A DNA stretch of 18,325 nucleotides from an uncultured Rhodospirillaceae bacterium (GCA_937887565.1 CALABS010000056.1:1-18325), one strand, 5' to 3'; positions 1 to 5,863 are shown, counted from the stretch's first letter. The notes: generated by a model from the letters alone, not told the origin. Numbers and translations: made by a program.

Positions 1-103
1 GCGCGGTGTAGACCTCCGCCTTGGCCGGCCCGCCCTCGCCCCGGCGCACCCAGGCATCGGGCGCACCGGGACGGGCGCCGAAGCCGATCCGCCCGCCGCT
101 CAT
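1..103 (-). CDS. Ribbon-helix-helix-like partition protein, partial (runs off the left edge)
   Basis: Thirty-four codons are visible, reading MSGGRIGFGARPGAPDAW and on to AKAEVYTA. The ATG overlaps the parA stop codon as ATGA, so the two genes are translationally coupled. From memory of related alphaproteobacterial repA-parA clusters, the next gene is a small protein with this N-terminus (GFGARP, then AEVYTARLTIDV) that ends in a ribbon-helix-helix DNA-binding domain. It acts as the centromere-binding partner of ParA. The RHH part lies outside the window, so the assignment rests on the N-terminal signature and position only. Confidence 0.6.
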   Translation of the reverse strand, partial: MSGGRIGFGARPGAPDAWVRRGEGGPAKAEVYTA

Positions 104-738
104 GGCCCGGTCTCCAGCAGTTCGGTCGCCAGCGCCGCGATCTCGCGGGCCGCCGTGGAGTCCGGCTCGCTCTCGAAGGCCAGCCGGCCGGAGCGCACGC
201 AGCGAGCGAAGACGACGCGCTGGCCGACCGACGCCGCCATCGCCGGCGGCACCACCCCGGCCAGCTCGCGACGGGCATCGGCCAGCAGCCGGGTGCGGGC
301 GATGCAGCGGTTCAGCAGAAAGCGCGCGGTCAGGTCCGATTTCCAGCCGCGCGCCTCGTCGAGCAGGCGCAGCAGCTCGGCCGAGGCCCAGGCGTCGAAC
401 GGGCTGGGCTGCACCGGGATCAGCACCCGCTCGGCGGTCAGGATCGCCGAGCGCGCCAGCGCCGTCACCCGCGGCGGCCCGTCGATCACCACGTGCTCGA
501 CCCCGGAGGCCAGGTCGGGCACCTCGCGGTGCAGCGTCTCGCGGGCCAGCCCGACCATGGCGAACAGCCGGGGCAGCCCCTCGCGGTTGCGCTGTTCCGC
601 CCAGTCGAGCGCCGAGCCCTGGGGATCAGCGTCGATCAGCAGCACGCGATGGCCACGCCGGGTCAGCTCGCCGGCGAGGTGGAGGGCGAGCGTCGTCTTG
701 CCGACGCCGCCCTTCTGGTTGAGGAAGGCCACGATCAT
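100..738 (-). CDS. parA: ParA family partition ATPase
   Basis: A 212-aa cytoplasmic ATPase of the short ParA/MinD type without an N-terminal HTH. It should segregate the replicon together with the centromere-binding protein encoded next. A deviant Walker A motif, KGGVGKTT, lies at about residues 9-16. It is followed by the Walker A' region LLIDADPQGSALDW (residues 34-47) and the Walker B-like VVIDGPP at about 83-89. The start ATG overlaps the repA stop (ATGA), and its own stop overlaps the start of the next gene in the same way, so repA, parA and the RHH gene form one coupled operon. Length and motifs are normal for small plasmid and ICE ParAs. In ICEs such a protein would stabilise the excised circular form. 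Confidence 0.93.
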   Translation of the reverse strand: MIVAFLNQKGGVGKTTLALHLAGELTRRGHRVLLIDADPQGSALDWAEQRNREGLPRLFAMVGLARETLHREVPDLASGVEHVVIDGPPRVTALARSAILTAERVLIPVQPSPFDAWASAELLRLLDEARGWKSDLTARFLLNRCIARTRLLADARRELAGVVPPAMAASVGQRVVFARCVRSGRLAFESEPDSTAAREIAALATELLETGP

Positions 739-1751
739 CGCGGCGCCCTCCCCGCTCCGGAGGACTTATCCACAGGCGGAGGAGTCGAGGAGTCAGCCGC
801 CAAGAGTCTGTTATTGTTTAAGTTATATAAGTTATAGGGGCGAATCGGTGAAGCGGGCCAAGGACTTGACTCCGAGTCGGGGTGGTGTTCCCCCGCGACT
901 CGGCATGGTGATCTCCCGTTTTCCGATAGATATGATGTCCCGACATCATTCACAGGTTGTCCACAGGGGGCTGTGGACAGGTTCGCCAAGGGTCGCGCTC
1001 GGGAGAACAGCAGGCGCTCCTCGCCACCGCCCCGCTCGATGGACAGCCGATAGCCCGGCAGGCCGATGGACGCGATCCGCCGGATGTGGCGGGCGAACTC
1101 GGCCGGGCGCACCGGACTGCCGCTGCGGGCGTGCAGGCGGCGCACCCCGATGGCGCCGCCGCCGCGCTGCCGGCCGCCCATCTTGCGCACCAGCCGGTAC
1201 AGCCAGCGCGCCACCCCGCCGGTGAGGTCGAAATAGCCGGGATCCAGCGTCAGCACGCGGCGCTCGCACACCGCCGCGAACAGCCAGTCCGGCAGCGTCA
1301 GGCGGACGCCGGCCGCGGTCGGCTCCCACCCCTCCAGCCAGCGGAAGCGGGCCGGTCCTTCCGGCCCGGCGCGCAGCGTGGTCTCGACCCGGGTGGCCGC
1401 CAGACGGTCGAAGGCGGCGTGCAGCAACGCGTAGTCGTGCCGGCCGACGCCGCGGCCGAGGAAGCGCAGAAGCGGATACGCCGGGGTTTCCAGATGCCGG
1501 GTGGGCGTCCGGCCGGCGTCGAGGGCCTCGGTCAGCTGGCTGGCCGCCCAGACCCGCACGTCGGCGTCCCAGAGGGTGGCGATGCCGAGGTCGCCGGCCG
1601 GCTCGACCCGGATGCGCACCGCCCCCTGTTCGAAGACAATGGGCGTGCGGCGTGGGGATTTGGCGAGGCTGAACCACGGCCAGACCATCAGGTCGGCCAC
1701 GTCGCGCAATGCGATGTCGGTGCGGCGGGCGGGAAAGCGAGGGTCGTCCAT
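735..1751 (-). CDS. repA: RepA-type replication initiator protein
   Basis: A 338-aa protein of the RepA/RPA replication-initiator family (Pfam RPA type), common on alphaproteobacterial plasmids and ICEs. The recognisable core covers about residues 6-255. It includes the N-terminal DIALRDVADLMVWPWFSLAK, then AYPLLRFLGRG, the LTLPDWLFAAV region, and FDLTGGVARWLYRLVRKMGG, a probable winged-helix segment. The last 80 or so residues are low-complexity, with NLYNLNNN and PPVDKSS. The DNA encoding this tail carries a DnaA box and an AT-rich stretch, so its sequence may be constrained by origin function rather than by protein function. The start has a strong Shine-Dalgarno (GGGGAGGGGAG just before ATG). 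It lies 12 bases after the excisionase-like gene and overlaps parA by 4 bases. Confidence 0.88.
   Translation of the reverse strand: MDDPRFPARRTDIALRDVADLMVWPWFSLAKSPRRTPIVFEQGAVRIRVEPAGDLGIATLWDADVRVWAASQLTEALDAGRTPTRHLETPAYPLLRFLGRGVGRHDYALLHAAFDRLAATRVETTLRAGPEGPARFRWLEGWEPTAAGVRLTLPDWLFAAVCERRVLTLDPGYFDLTGGVARWLYRLVRKMGGRQRGGGAIGVRRLHARSGSPVRPAEFARHIRRIASIGLPGYRLSIERGGGEERLLFSRARPLANLSTAPCGQPVNDVGTSYLSENGRSPCRVAGEHHPDSESSPWPASPIRPYNLYNLNNNRLLAADSSTPPPVDKSSGAGRAPR
819..836. repeat. Tandem 9-bp AT-rich repeat (TAAGTTATA x2), possible DNA-unwinding element
   Basis: TAAGTTATA occurs twice back to back (819-827 and 828-836) within an AT-rich run that starts at about 809. On the repA coding strand it encodes the NLYNLNNN segment. 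Tandem AT-rich short repeats close to a DnaA box are typical of duplex-unwinding elements. Confidence 0.6.
932..949. repeat. 18-bp palindrome ATGATGTC-CC-GACATCAT
   Basis: A perfect inverted repeat with 8-bp arms and a 2-nt centre lies inside the repA 3' coding region. It is 8 bases from another palindrome that contains DnaA-box-like sequence. It is a candidate site for RepA or another replication or partition protein. Confidence 0.55.
958..979. repeat. Inverted repeat TGTCCACAG-GGGG-CTGTGGACA
   Basis: A perfect inverted repeat with 9-bp arms and a GGGG centre. Each arm contains the TCCACA core of a DnaA box, so two DnaA boxes face each other here. It belongs to the proposed origin. Confidence 0.6.
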
Positions 1752-1763
1752 ACTCCCCTCCCC

Positions 1764-2006
1764 TCAGCGGCGGGCCGGCCGCACGGCGCTGGCGCCGGGG
1801 TCGGAGGTGGAGGTGCGCAGGCCGCGGTCGGCCCAGGCCTTCAGGTCGTCGAGCGCGTAGACCACGCGCCCGCCGATCTTGCGGTAGCGCGGGCCGGTGC
1901 CGTAGACGCGGTGCTTCTCCAGCGTCCGGCCGGACAGGCCGAGGAAGCGCGCGGCCTCGGGCGTGCGCAGGAAGCGGGGCGGCAGATCGCCGGTGGTGTC
2001 CAGCAT
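1764..2006 (-). CDS. AlpA/excisionase-like HTH protein (RdfS-like recombination directionality factor)
   Basis: An 80-aa small winged-helix DNA-binding protein of the MerR/AlpA excisionase type. The key segment at residues 11-59 reads RFLRTPEAARFLGLSGRTLE, then YRKIGGRVVYALDDLKAW. This is the usual HTH followed by a wing and the DL.AW signature. The start ATG has GGAGG 8 bases upstream. In ICEMlSymR7A of Mesorhizobium the excisionase gene rdfS is switched on by the frameshifted activator FseA. Here an FseA-like gene lies immediately upstream on the same strand and repA-parA immediately downstream, so RdfS is the most likely role. It would bias the integrase toward excision and may regulate the operon. 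No integrase is in this window. A generic plasmid HTH regulator is the alternative. Confidence 0.72.
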   Translation of the reverse strand: MLDTTGDLPPRFLRTPEAARFLGLSGRTLEKHRVYGTGPRYRKIGGRVVYALDDLKAWADRGLRTSTSDPGASAVRPARR

Positions 2007-2028
2007 GGTCGAGCCTCCGTCATCCGGA

Positions 2029-2054
2029 GCGCGCCGCCGGGAGCGGCGGTGCGC
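2029..2054. promoter_or_regulatory. Imperfect inverted repeat upstream of the excisionase-like gene
   Basis: GCGCGCCGCC at 2029-2038 pairs 9 of 10 with GGCGGTGCGC at 2045-2054 across a 6-nt centre. It lies 23 bases upstream of the excisionase start, in the only stretch (2007-2104) that could hold a separate promoter for it. It may be a binding site for the FseA-like activator or a leader hairpin. This is inferred from position only. Confidence 0.3.
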
Positions 2055-2104
2055 GATGGCGGAAGGCTCGCGGAAACGGCGAGGCGCCGGGGAGGGGAAA
2101 GACC

Positions 2105-2132
2105 GGAGGGGCCGGAGTCCCCCGGCCCCTCC
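2105..2132 (-). terminator. Strong hairpin just after the FseA-like gene, terminator-like
   Basis: A perfect 11-bp stem (GGAGGGGCCGG with CCGGCCCCTCC) and a 6-nt loop begin 14 bases past the stop of the DUF2285 coding region. On the minus strand it is followed by GGTCTTTCCCC, only a weak U-tract. It probably separates the activator transcript from the excisionase-repA operon, which fits the excisionase having its own regulated promoter. Confidence 0.5.
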
Positions 2133-2146
2133 CTCGCCGGAGCGGT

Positions 2147-2921
2147 CTACCGCTGGCCGCGCCCGAGGCGGCCGGCCAGCAGCTCGCGGTAGCCGCCGGC
2201 CATCAGCCGCCGCCCCCGGCGGACCAGGTAGCGGACCTGGTCGCGCAGGGGGCTGGAGCGGAACCAGTCGGCCGCCACCCGCCGCTCGCCGAACACCGCC
2301 TCGGCGGTGTCGCGCAGGCTGGCGCCGGCCAGGGCGGCGTCGAGCGCCTGCAGGGCGTGGCGCAGCAGGCCGGTCTGGGTGGGCGTCAGCTCGGGCATCG
2401 GCGGCCGGCCCGCCATCAGCGCCGCCAGCCGCTCGATCCCGGCGACCTGTGGCGCCCGCGGCCGGTCGAACGCCACGGTGGCCCACAACGGCGTCCCCGG
2501 TGGCGGCAGGTCGGGCGCCAGGACCAGGAAGCGCCGCTCGCGGGCGCCGTCGGCGATCACCACGTGGAAACCGTCCGGCGTCGGCAACACGGCCCGCCGC
2601 CCCGGCCCGGCCAGCGGGTCAGCGTCCGGAGCCACGGGGATCGGCTGCATGGGAACCGGAATCAGCCGCACCAGGTCCGGCAGCAGGTCCGGCGTCCAGA
2701 AGATCGCCGTGTCGTGGGCGGTCCGGTCCGGGTCCTCGGCGAAAGGACAACCCCCAGCGCCGGCCCACGGCGGCGTGTTCCGCCGAGCGTGGCGCGGCGG
2801 ACCGCGTCGCGGCCCTGTACTCGGGATTGCGGCGCAGGAACTCCCACGCCCAGCCCGCCACCGGCAGCGCTGCCGTGTCGGCGTAGGCGGCGGCGGACCG
2901 CCAGTCTCTCGTGCCTGTCAT
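2147..2921 (-). CDS. FseA-like DUF6499-DUF2285 excision activator, two frames joined by a +1 frameshift
   Basis: The first frame starts at ATG 2921 (GAGGA 7 bases upstream) and encodes a DUF6499-type N-terminus: DWRSAAAYADTAALP, then GWAWEFLRRNPEYRA. If unshifted it ends as a 100-aa protein at 2619. The second frame continues the same fold without a gap: AEDPDRTAHDTAIFWTPDLL, then a DUF2285 domain including LRDTAEAVFGERRVAADW and GRRLMAGGYRELL, ending at 2147. Reading through TCC TTT C with a +1 slip gives one continuous 257-aa protein. The second frame has no ribosome site of its own. In ICEMlSymR7A, FseA is made from msi172-msi171 by a +1 slip of tRNA-Phe from UUU to UUC and activates rdfS. 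Domain order, slip and neighbours all match. A sequencing error or a dead gene is the alternative. Confidence 0.75.
2739..2747 (-). promoter_or_regulatory. Putative +1 programmed ribosomal frameshift site (TCC TTT CGC)
   Basis: Codons 59-61 of the DUF6499 frame read TCC TTT CGC. Slipping +1 on TTT puts the Phe tRNA on TTC and continues as GCC GAG GAC, which is the DUF2285 frame. This is the slip described for FseA (UUU to UUC). The nine bases also match the influenza PA-X shift site UCC UUU CGU except at the last position. Confidence 0.7.
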
Positions 2922-2950
2922 GAAACCGTCCTCGTCGTGGATGAAGGGAC

Positions 2951-2962
2951 GGATGCGCATCC
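2951..2962. promoter_or_regulatory. Perfect 12-bp palindrome upstream of the FseA-like gene
   Basis: GGATGCGCATCC is fully self-complementary and lies 29 bases upstream of the FseA-like start codon. It could be an operator. It does not look like a classic 18-bp tra box. No confident -35/-10 pair was seen here. Confidence 0.35.
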
Positions 2963-2988
2963 AAACGCTCAGGTTGCGAAGCGCCAAA

Positions 2989-3056
2989 CGCACCGGTAGG
3001 CCGGTGCGGCGTATCGGGGGGTCGATGCAACCGGCACACCCCGATCGAAAGGGGTG
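2989..3056. repeat. Two hairpins between the QseM-like and FseA-like genes
   Basis: CGCACCGG-TAGG-CCGGTGCG (2989-3008) is a perfect 8-bp stem. CACCCC with GGGGTG (3037-3056) is a 6-bp stem with an 8-nt loop. Both lie downstream of the QseM-like stop and upstream of the FseA-like start. They may act as terminator, attenuator or operator. Apart from these and the palindrome at 2951-2962, the 213-base gap holds nothing I recognise. Confidence 0.35.
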
Positions 3057-3134
3057 GAAGCGCTTGATCGGGCAGGAAAAGAGCCGCCCAGCCGGCGTTC
3101 GGCGATGCCGGACGGGTGGGATGGCGATGACGGC

Positions 3135-3404
3135 TTAATTCGAAACGAGCAGGTGGCGGTAGCCGCTTTCGGTCATCCAGCGGGCGCGGGCGAGATGGCT
3201 GGCGTGGGCACGCCGGGCGCGCTCGGGCTCCTCGTCCGGGTCGATGCGCAGCACGATCCGGGCGACCTCGTCGGGATCGGCGCCGTCCGCCGCGGCGTCG
3301 AGCAGGCGCAGGTAGGTGACCAGATGCAGCCGGTCGTAGTCGGTCAGCGTTTCGCCGGTGGGCGCTACGTCGAACACCGGCGCGTCGATGCGCGGCTTCC
3401 TCAT
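3135..3404 (-). CDS. Small stand-alone DUF2285 protein, QseM-like antiactivator
   Basis: An 89-aa protein consisting almost entirely of a DUF2285-type domain. The visible segments are TLTDYDRLHLVTYLRLLDAA (residues 19-38), DPDEVARIVLRIDPD (43-57), and ARRAHASHLARARWMTESGY with RHLL near the end. The last block matches the RGR.L...GYR.LL end of the DUF2285 domain in the FseA-like gene. The start has AAAGGAG 7 bases upstream. In ICEMlSymR7A, QseM is a small DUF2285 protein that binds and inhibits both TraR and FseA. Its gene is divergent from qseC, as this one is from the XRE gene at 3518. I therefore infer an antiactivator that restrains excision. No TraR or TraI is in this window, so the FseA-like protein may be its only local target. 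Confidence 0.72.
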   Translation of the reverse strand: MRKPRIDAPVFDVAPTGETLTDYDRLHLVTYLRLLDAAADGADPDEVARIVLRIDPDEEPERARRAHASHLARARWMTESGYRHLLVSN

Positions 3405-3440
3405 GCGCAGGCTCCTTTCCCTTCGGTGTTGGAGACCACC

Positions 3441-3459
3441 CGTCGGCCATGGGCCGACG
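3441..3459. promoter_or_regulatory. Operator-like palindrome between the QseC-like and QseM-like genes
   Basis: CGTCGGCC-ATG-GGCCGACG is a perfect inverted repeat with 8-bp arms and a 3-nt centre. It lies just downstream of the proposed minus-strand promoter of the QseM-like gene. It is the most obvious binding site for the divergent XRE repressor. It would also form a hairpin in the leader of the minus-strand transcript. Confidence 0.5.
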
Positions 3460-3470
3460 ACCGAATGGTA

Positions 3471-3499
3471 TATGTATCCCGTGGCGACTTTTCCCTCAA
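3471..3499 (-). promoter_or_regulatory. Possible promoter of the QseM-like gene
   Basis: On the minus strand TTGAGG (3499-3494), a 17-base spacer and TACATA (3476-3471) form a partial sigma-70-type promoter. It sits in the only AT-rich patch of the intergenic region. The same patch (TATATGTA) could serve the plus-strand XRE gene, as expected for a shared divergent control region. Confidence 0.35.
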
Positions 3500-3517
3500 T
3501 GGGGCTCCATCCTGGCG

Positions 3518-3790
3518 ATGGAGGACCTTCCCGACATACTGGCCGCGAACATCCGGCGCCTGCGGCGTGAGCGCGCCATCACGCAGGAGGAGCTCGCGCA
3601 TCTGTCGGGCATCGACCGCAGCTACGTCGGCCAGATCGAGCGGGCCGAGCACAAGGCGAGCGTGGTGACGCTCGGCCGGCTGGCGCGGGCGCTGAAGGTG
3701 CTCCCCGGCGATCTGCTGGCGCTGCCCCCCGATCACCCCTTCCTCTCCGAACTGGCCGGCCCCACCCGAGACGGTGACGGCGGTGCGTGA
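3518..3790 (+). CDS. XRE-family HTH regulator, QseC-like switch repressor
   Basis: A 90-aa cytoplasmic repressor with one XRE/Cro-type HTH at about residues 8-65. It reads ILAANIRRLRRERAITQEEL, then SGIDRSYVGQIERAEHKASV, then LGRLARALKV, a textbook HTH_3 layout. The ATG at 3518 follows no clear Shine-Dalgarno. An in-frame ATG at 3449 lies inside the palindrome and upstream of the AT-rich promoter patch, so I prefer 3518. It is divergent from the QseM-like gene with a 113-bp control region between them. By analogy to QseC of ICEMlSymR7A, it would repress the antiactivator gene and regulate itself, acting as the on/off switch for transfer. The regulator family is certain. The QseC role is inferred from arrangement. 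Confidence 0.75.
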   Translation: MEDLPDILAANIRRLRRERAITQEELAHLSGIDRSYVGQIERAEHKASVVTLGRLARALKVLPGDLLALPPDHPFLSELAGPTRDGDGGA

Positions 3791-3942
3791 CGACATACGT
3801 GGGTAGGACGCCCCATGTCCGCCACCATTGCTTTTGGGGCGAAAGAGTTGGCGATGCCAACGATTTCCGGGAGAGGTGCGAGACTTTTTAGGCGTATGCC
3901 AGTCAATCCGGGCAGTGGCCGGGAGTGCATTCCCGTGTTCAC

Positions 3943-4011
3943 GGCGATCCGGAGTCCCGGATCGGCGGACAGCCGGACATCCGGATCGCCGGTTCTCCGT
4001 AAATCCGGGTA
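3943..4011. repeat. Repeat-rich intergenic segment with GGCGATCCGG/CCGGATCGCC inverted pair
   Basis: GGCGATCCGG (3943-3952) and CCGGATCGCC (3981-3990) are a perfect 10-bp inverted pair. A near-copy, CCGGATCGGC (3957-3966), makes a second hairpin with the left arm. The block at 3988-4006 (GCCGGTTCTCCGTAAATCC) recurs with 17 of 19 matches at 13547-13565. The enclosing gap from 3791 to 4382 has no convincing gene. Confidence 0.5.
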
Positions 4012-4086
4012 GGAAGGAGCTGCGCGCCCGATGGCGGCGACCGGTGGAGATGGAGGAGAATCACTGGCGCACCGCCGGACAGATGG

Positions 4087-4227
4087 ATGGCCGATGTGTG
4101 CGACGGCAGGCCGGTCGAACTGGCCGTCGATGCGGCCGGCATCGTGCCGTGCACCCTCTGCGCATGGGTCCGACGCCACATCAGCGCGCCACGACGTCGA
4201 GCTGCTTATGCGCCAGTCGCAAAATAA
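4087..4227 (+). pseudogene. Possible decayed HTH (homeodomain-like) remnant
   Basis: A 46-codon stretch reads MADVCDGRPVELAVDAAGIV and then CAWVRRHISAPRR before a TAA. The pattern resembles the helix-turn-helix of terminase-small-subunit or transposase-like proteins (..GRPVELA.DAAG...T..AWVRR..). There is no ribosome site for it. A good one (AAGGAG at 4014-4019) precedes an ATG at 4031 in another frame, so a frameshifted remnant is possible. Weak call. Confidence 0.2.
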
Positions 4228-4382
4228 AGGGCCACCAGTCGCACGGTTAGGGGCCATGTTCGCAGAATTATGGGGCCGACTGCTGATTTATCGGCCCCGC
4301 TCGCGTCTTTGGGAGCCGACGACACCAGCAGGCGGCCTCCGGCCGCGCAACGAGCCTCCTGGCCACGACGCACGACGCCGCC

Positions 4383-4559
4383 TCAGGCGGGCGGCGCCTG
4401 CTCGGTGGACACCAGCGCGTCGGTGGCGCGGTCCATCCTCGCCTGCCGGGCGAGGAGGCGGTCCAGTTCGGCCCGGGCCTGGGCGCGTTCGCGGCGGGTC
4501 AGGGCACAGGACGCCAGCTCGGCCCGCAGTTCCCGGACTTGGTCGTGGATGGTGAGCAT
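4383..4559 (-). CDS. Small conserved mobile-element protein, 58 aa, unknown function
   Basis: A 58-aa, highly charged and probably fully helical protein: MLTIHDQVRELRAELASCAL, then TRRERAQARAELDRLLARQA. Alternating Arg, Glu and Leu suggest a short coiled coil. The start is well supported by AGGAGG 5 bases before ATG. Small proteins beginning M(L)TIHDQ..ELRAEL are, as I recall, common beside DUF736 genes on alphaproteobacterial ICEs and plasmids. Here the DUF736 gene lies 353 bases upstream on the same strand. Function is unknown. Confidence 0.65.
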   Translation of the reverse strand: MLTIHDQVRELRAELASCALTRRERAQARAELDRLLARQARMDRATDALVSTEQAPPA

Positions 4560-4650
4560 CGGTCCCTCCTCTGGTTTTGAAGACGAGGGGGCGTCACGAT
4601 GCCGGGGCGGTCCGGGTCGAGGATCGCCGCAGGCGACCGGCCTGCCGGCG

Positions 4651-4691
4651 AGCGGGGGAGCCAAAAGGCGCAGCCTTTTGGGGGGACCGCT
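4651..4691. repeat. Long interrupted hairpin between the DUF736 gene and the 58-aa gene
   Basis: The core CCAAAAGGC-GCA-GCCTTTTGG (4661-4681) is a perfect 9-bp stem with a 3-nt loop. The outer arms AGCGG (4651-4655) and CCGCT (4687-4691) also pair. Purine-rich G-runs flank it and there is no U-tract, so a simple intrinsic terminator is not certain. The rest of the 4560-4912 gap has no recognised feature. Confidence 0.45.
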
Positions 4692-4912
4692 CGTCCTCGA
4701 GGCGGGCCGCCCCGGCATGGTAGGCTGGGACGTCCGAAGAGACAGACGGACTTTCGGGAGCACAGGGAGCTCCCCGTCTCGGCCCGCGACCGGTCGCACA
4801 GCGATCACGGCCAATGAGAGCGGCGCCAGCCGCTTGTCGCGTTCCAGCACGTCCGTTGTGGCTCGGAGCCGGCCGCGGCGCCCGGATGGAGCGCCGCAAC
4901 CGGTGGCCGGCC

Positions 4913-5209
4913 TCAGCGGGACCAGATCAGGGCGTAGCCGCCGTCGACCTCGACCAGGCTGGCGTAGATCGGAGCCGGGAAGCTGGGGTCGTCCAGCTTG
5001 ACCGAGTGGTAGTCGCGGCCGGTCTCCTTGGCGGTCTTGCGCCACCCGGCACCGATCTCGATCCCGTTGCTCTGGGCGCGCAGGTCGGGAGCCTTGTCGC
5101 TGTCCTTCGCGGCCGGGACGAAGCGGGCCTTGATGTTGAGGGTGAGCGTCTTAATGGTGCCGGTGAAGGAGCCGTCGTCGTTGCGGGTGAAGGTGCCGAT
5201 CTGAGCCAT
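4913..5209 (-). CDS. DUF736 family protein
   Basis: A 98-aa protein matching DUF736 over its full length. It begins MAQIGTFTRNDDGSFTGTIK, followed by TLTLNIKARFVPA and the conserved C-terminal block YHSVKLDDPSFPAPIYASLV. The function is unknown. The family is found mostly on conjugative plasmids and ICEs of Alphaproteobacteria, near relaxase, ardC-type and partition genes. The chosen ATG at 5209 has AGGAGAGG 3 bases upstream. A longer reading to 5374 lacks the family's N-terminus and is rejected. It supports the mobile-element origin of the left block. Confidence 0.9.
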   Translation of the reverse strand: MAQIGTFTRNDDGSFTGTIKTLTLNIKARFVPAAKDSDKAPDLRAQSNGIEIGAGWRKTAKETGRDYHSVKLDDPSFPAPIYASLVEVDGGYALIWSR

Positions 5210-5662
5210 GATCCTCTCCTGCGGGGTTCGACCGCGACCACCGCGGCCTTGATGGCGATCACAAGGGCGCCGGGCGACCGGCCCGCACCCGCAAGGGCCG
5301 CAGCGCAGCGGAGGACGGCCAGGGGCCGGGCTTCTTGCCTCGCGAGGAAGCCGCGCACAGGCGCAGCCGAGCACGGCGGGGAAGAAGGCCGGCCCCCGGC
5401 CGTTGCGGGATCGAGGTCGGGCTGCTCCGCAGCCACACCCGGCGTCAGGGTCGCCAGCAGGAAAGGCCGCCGTGGTCGAGCCGCGAGCCGTTCAGCCGGA
5501 GACAACACCGCTCACGGCGCCGCAGTGCAATGCCGGATGCAACCGTGCCGGAAATAGCCGCGTTTCCCAGTCACATGGCCTCGGTCCGGGAGAAGGACCA
5601 TCAACAGCTCCCACCCGCCGTGATAGCGTCGCCCGATGGAGCGGTTGGGCGGAGATGGATGC
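5210..5662. other. Non-coding stretch, GC-rich, with inverted repeats
   Basis: No frame here looks like a real protein. The main structure is an inverted pair, GGCCGGGCTTCTT (5324-5336) and AAGAAGGCCGGCC (5382-5394), matching at 12 of 13 positions. A smaller palindrome, CCTCGCGAGG, lies at 5338-5347 between the arms. It may be decayed DNA upstream of the DUF736 gene. Confidence 0.4.
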
Positions 5663-5863
5663 ATGACCCCGGAGCGGTGCCGGCTCTTCCGGCGTGAGCT
5701 GGGATGGTCGCAGGAGGCTCTCGCCGAGAAAGCGACGCTGTCGGTGTCGGCGGTGCGCGCCTTCGAACTCGGCAGGGGCTCGTCGCGGGGCTACGTGCCG
5801 GGCAGCCTCCGGCGGGCCTTCGAAGCCGCGGGCGTCCGCATGGACAGCGACGAAGCCCCATGA
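5663..5863 (+). CDS. Small XRE-type HTH protein, 66 aa
   Basis: A 66-aa protein that is little more than one HTH: MTPERCRLFRRELGWSQEAL, then AEKATLSVSAVRAFELGRGS. It ends FEAAGVRMDSDEAP, where related regulators carry a short C-terminal strand (AGVxFIP). GGAG lies 8 bases before the ATG at 5663. An ATG at 5636 in frame lacks this. It belongs to the same family as the regulators at 6278, 10989 and 13138, all starting with a TPxQCRAAR-like helix. No partner gene is seen next to it. Confidence 0.72.
   Translation: MTPERCRLFRRELGWSQEALAEKATLSVSAVRAFELGRGSSRGYVPGSLRRAFEAAGVRMDSDEAP

Larger units (their letters stand above)
766..979. other. Probable replication origin (oriV) inside the 3' end of repA
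   Basis: This stretch combines several origin hallmarks. It has a perfect DnaA box TTATCCACA at 766-774 and a one-mismatch box TTGTCCACA at 957-965. A further degenerate box lies on the minus strand at 972-980. An AT-rich patch at 809-836 contains two tandem 9-mers, and two strong palindromes lie at 932-949 and 958-979. The surroundings are extremely GC-rich, so the AT patch stands out. Location within or beside the initiator gene is usual for alphaproteobacterial replicons (repABC origins lie in repC). Function is inferred. Confidence 0.6.

Noticed and set aside
957..2192. Plus-strand open frame of 411 codons
   Set aside because: It overlaps repA and the excisionase-like gene on the other strand, both of which have recognisable domains and ribosome sites. 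GC-rich codon bias alone keeps this frame open.
2619..2993. Two independent genes (DUF6499 alone and DUF2285 alone)
   Set aside because: The second frame has no ribosome site, and the conserved sequence runs straight across the TTT-C slip. One frameshifted product explains it better.
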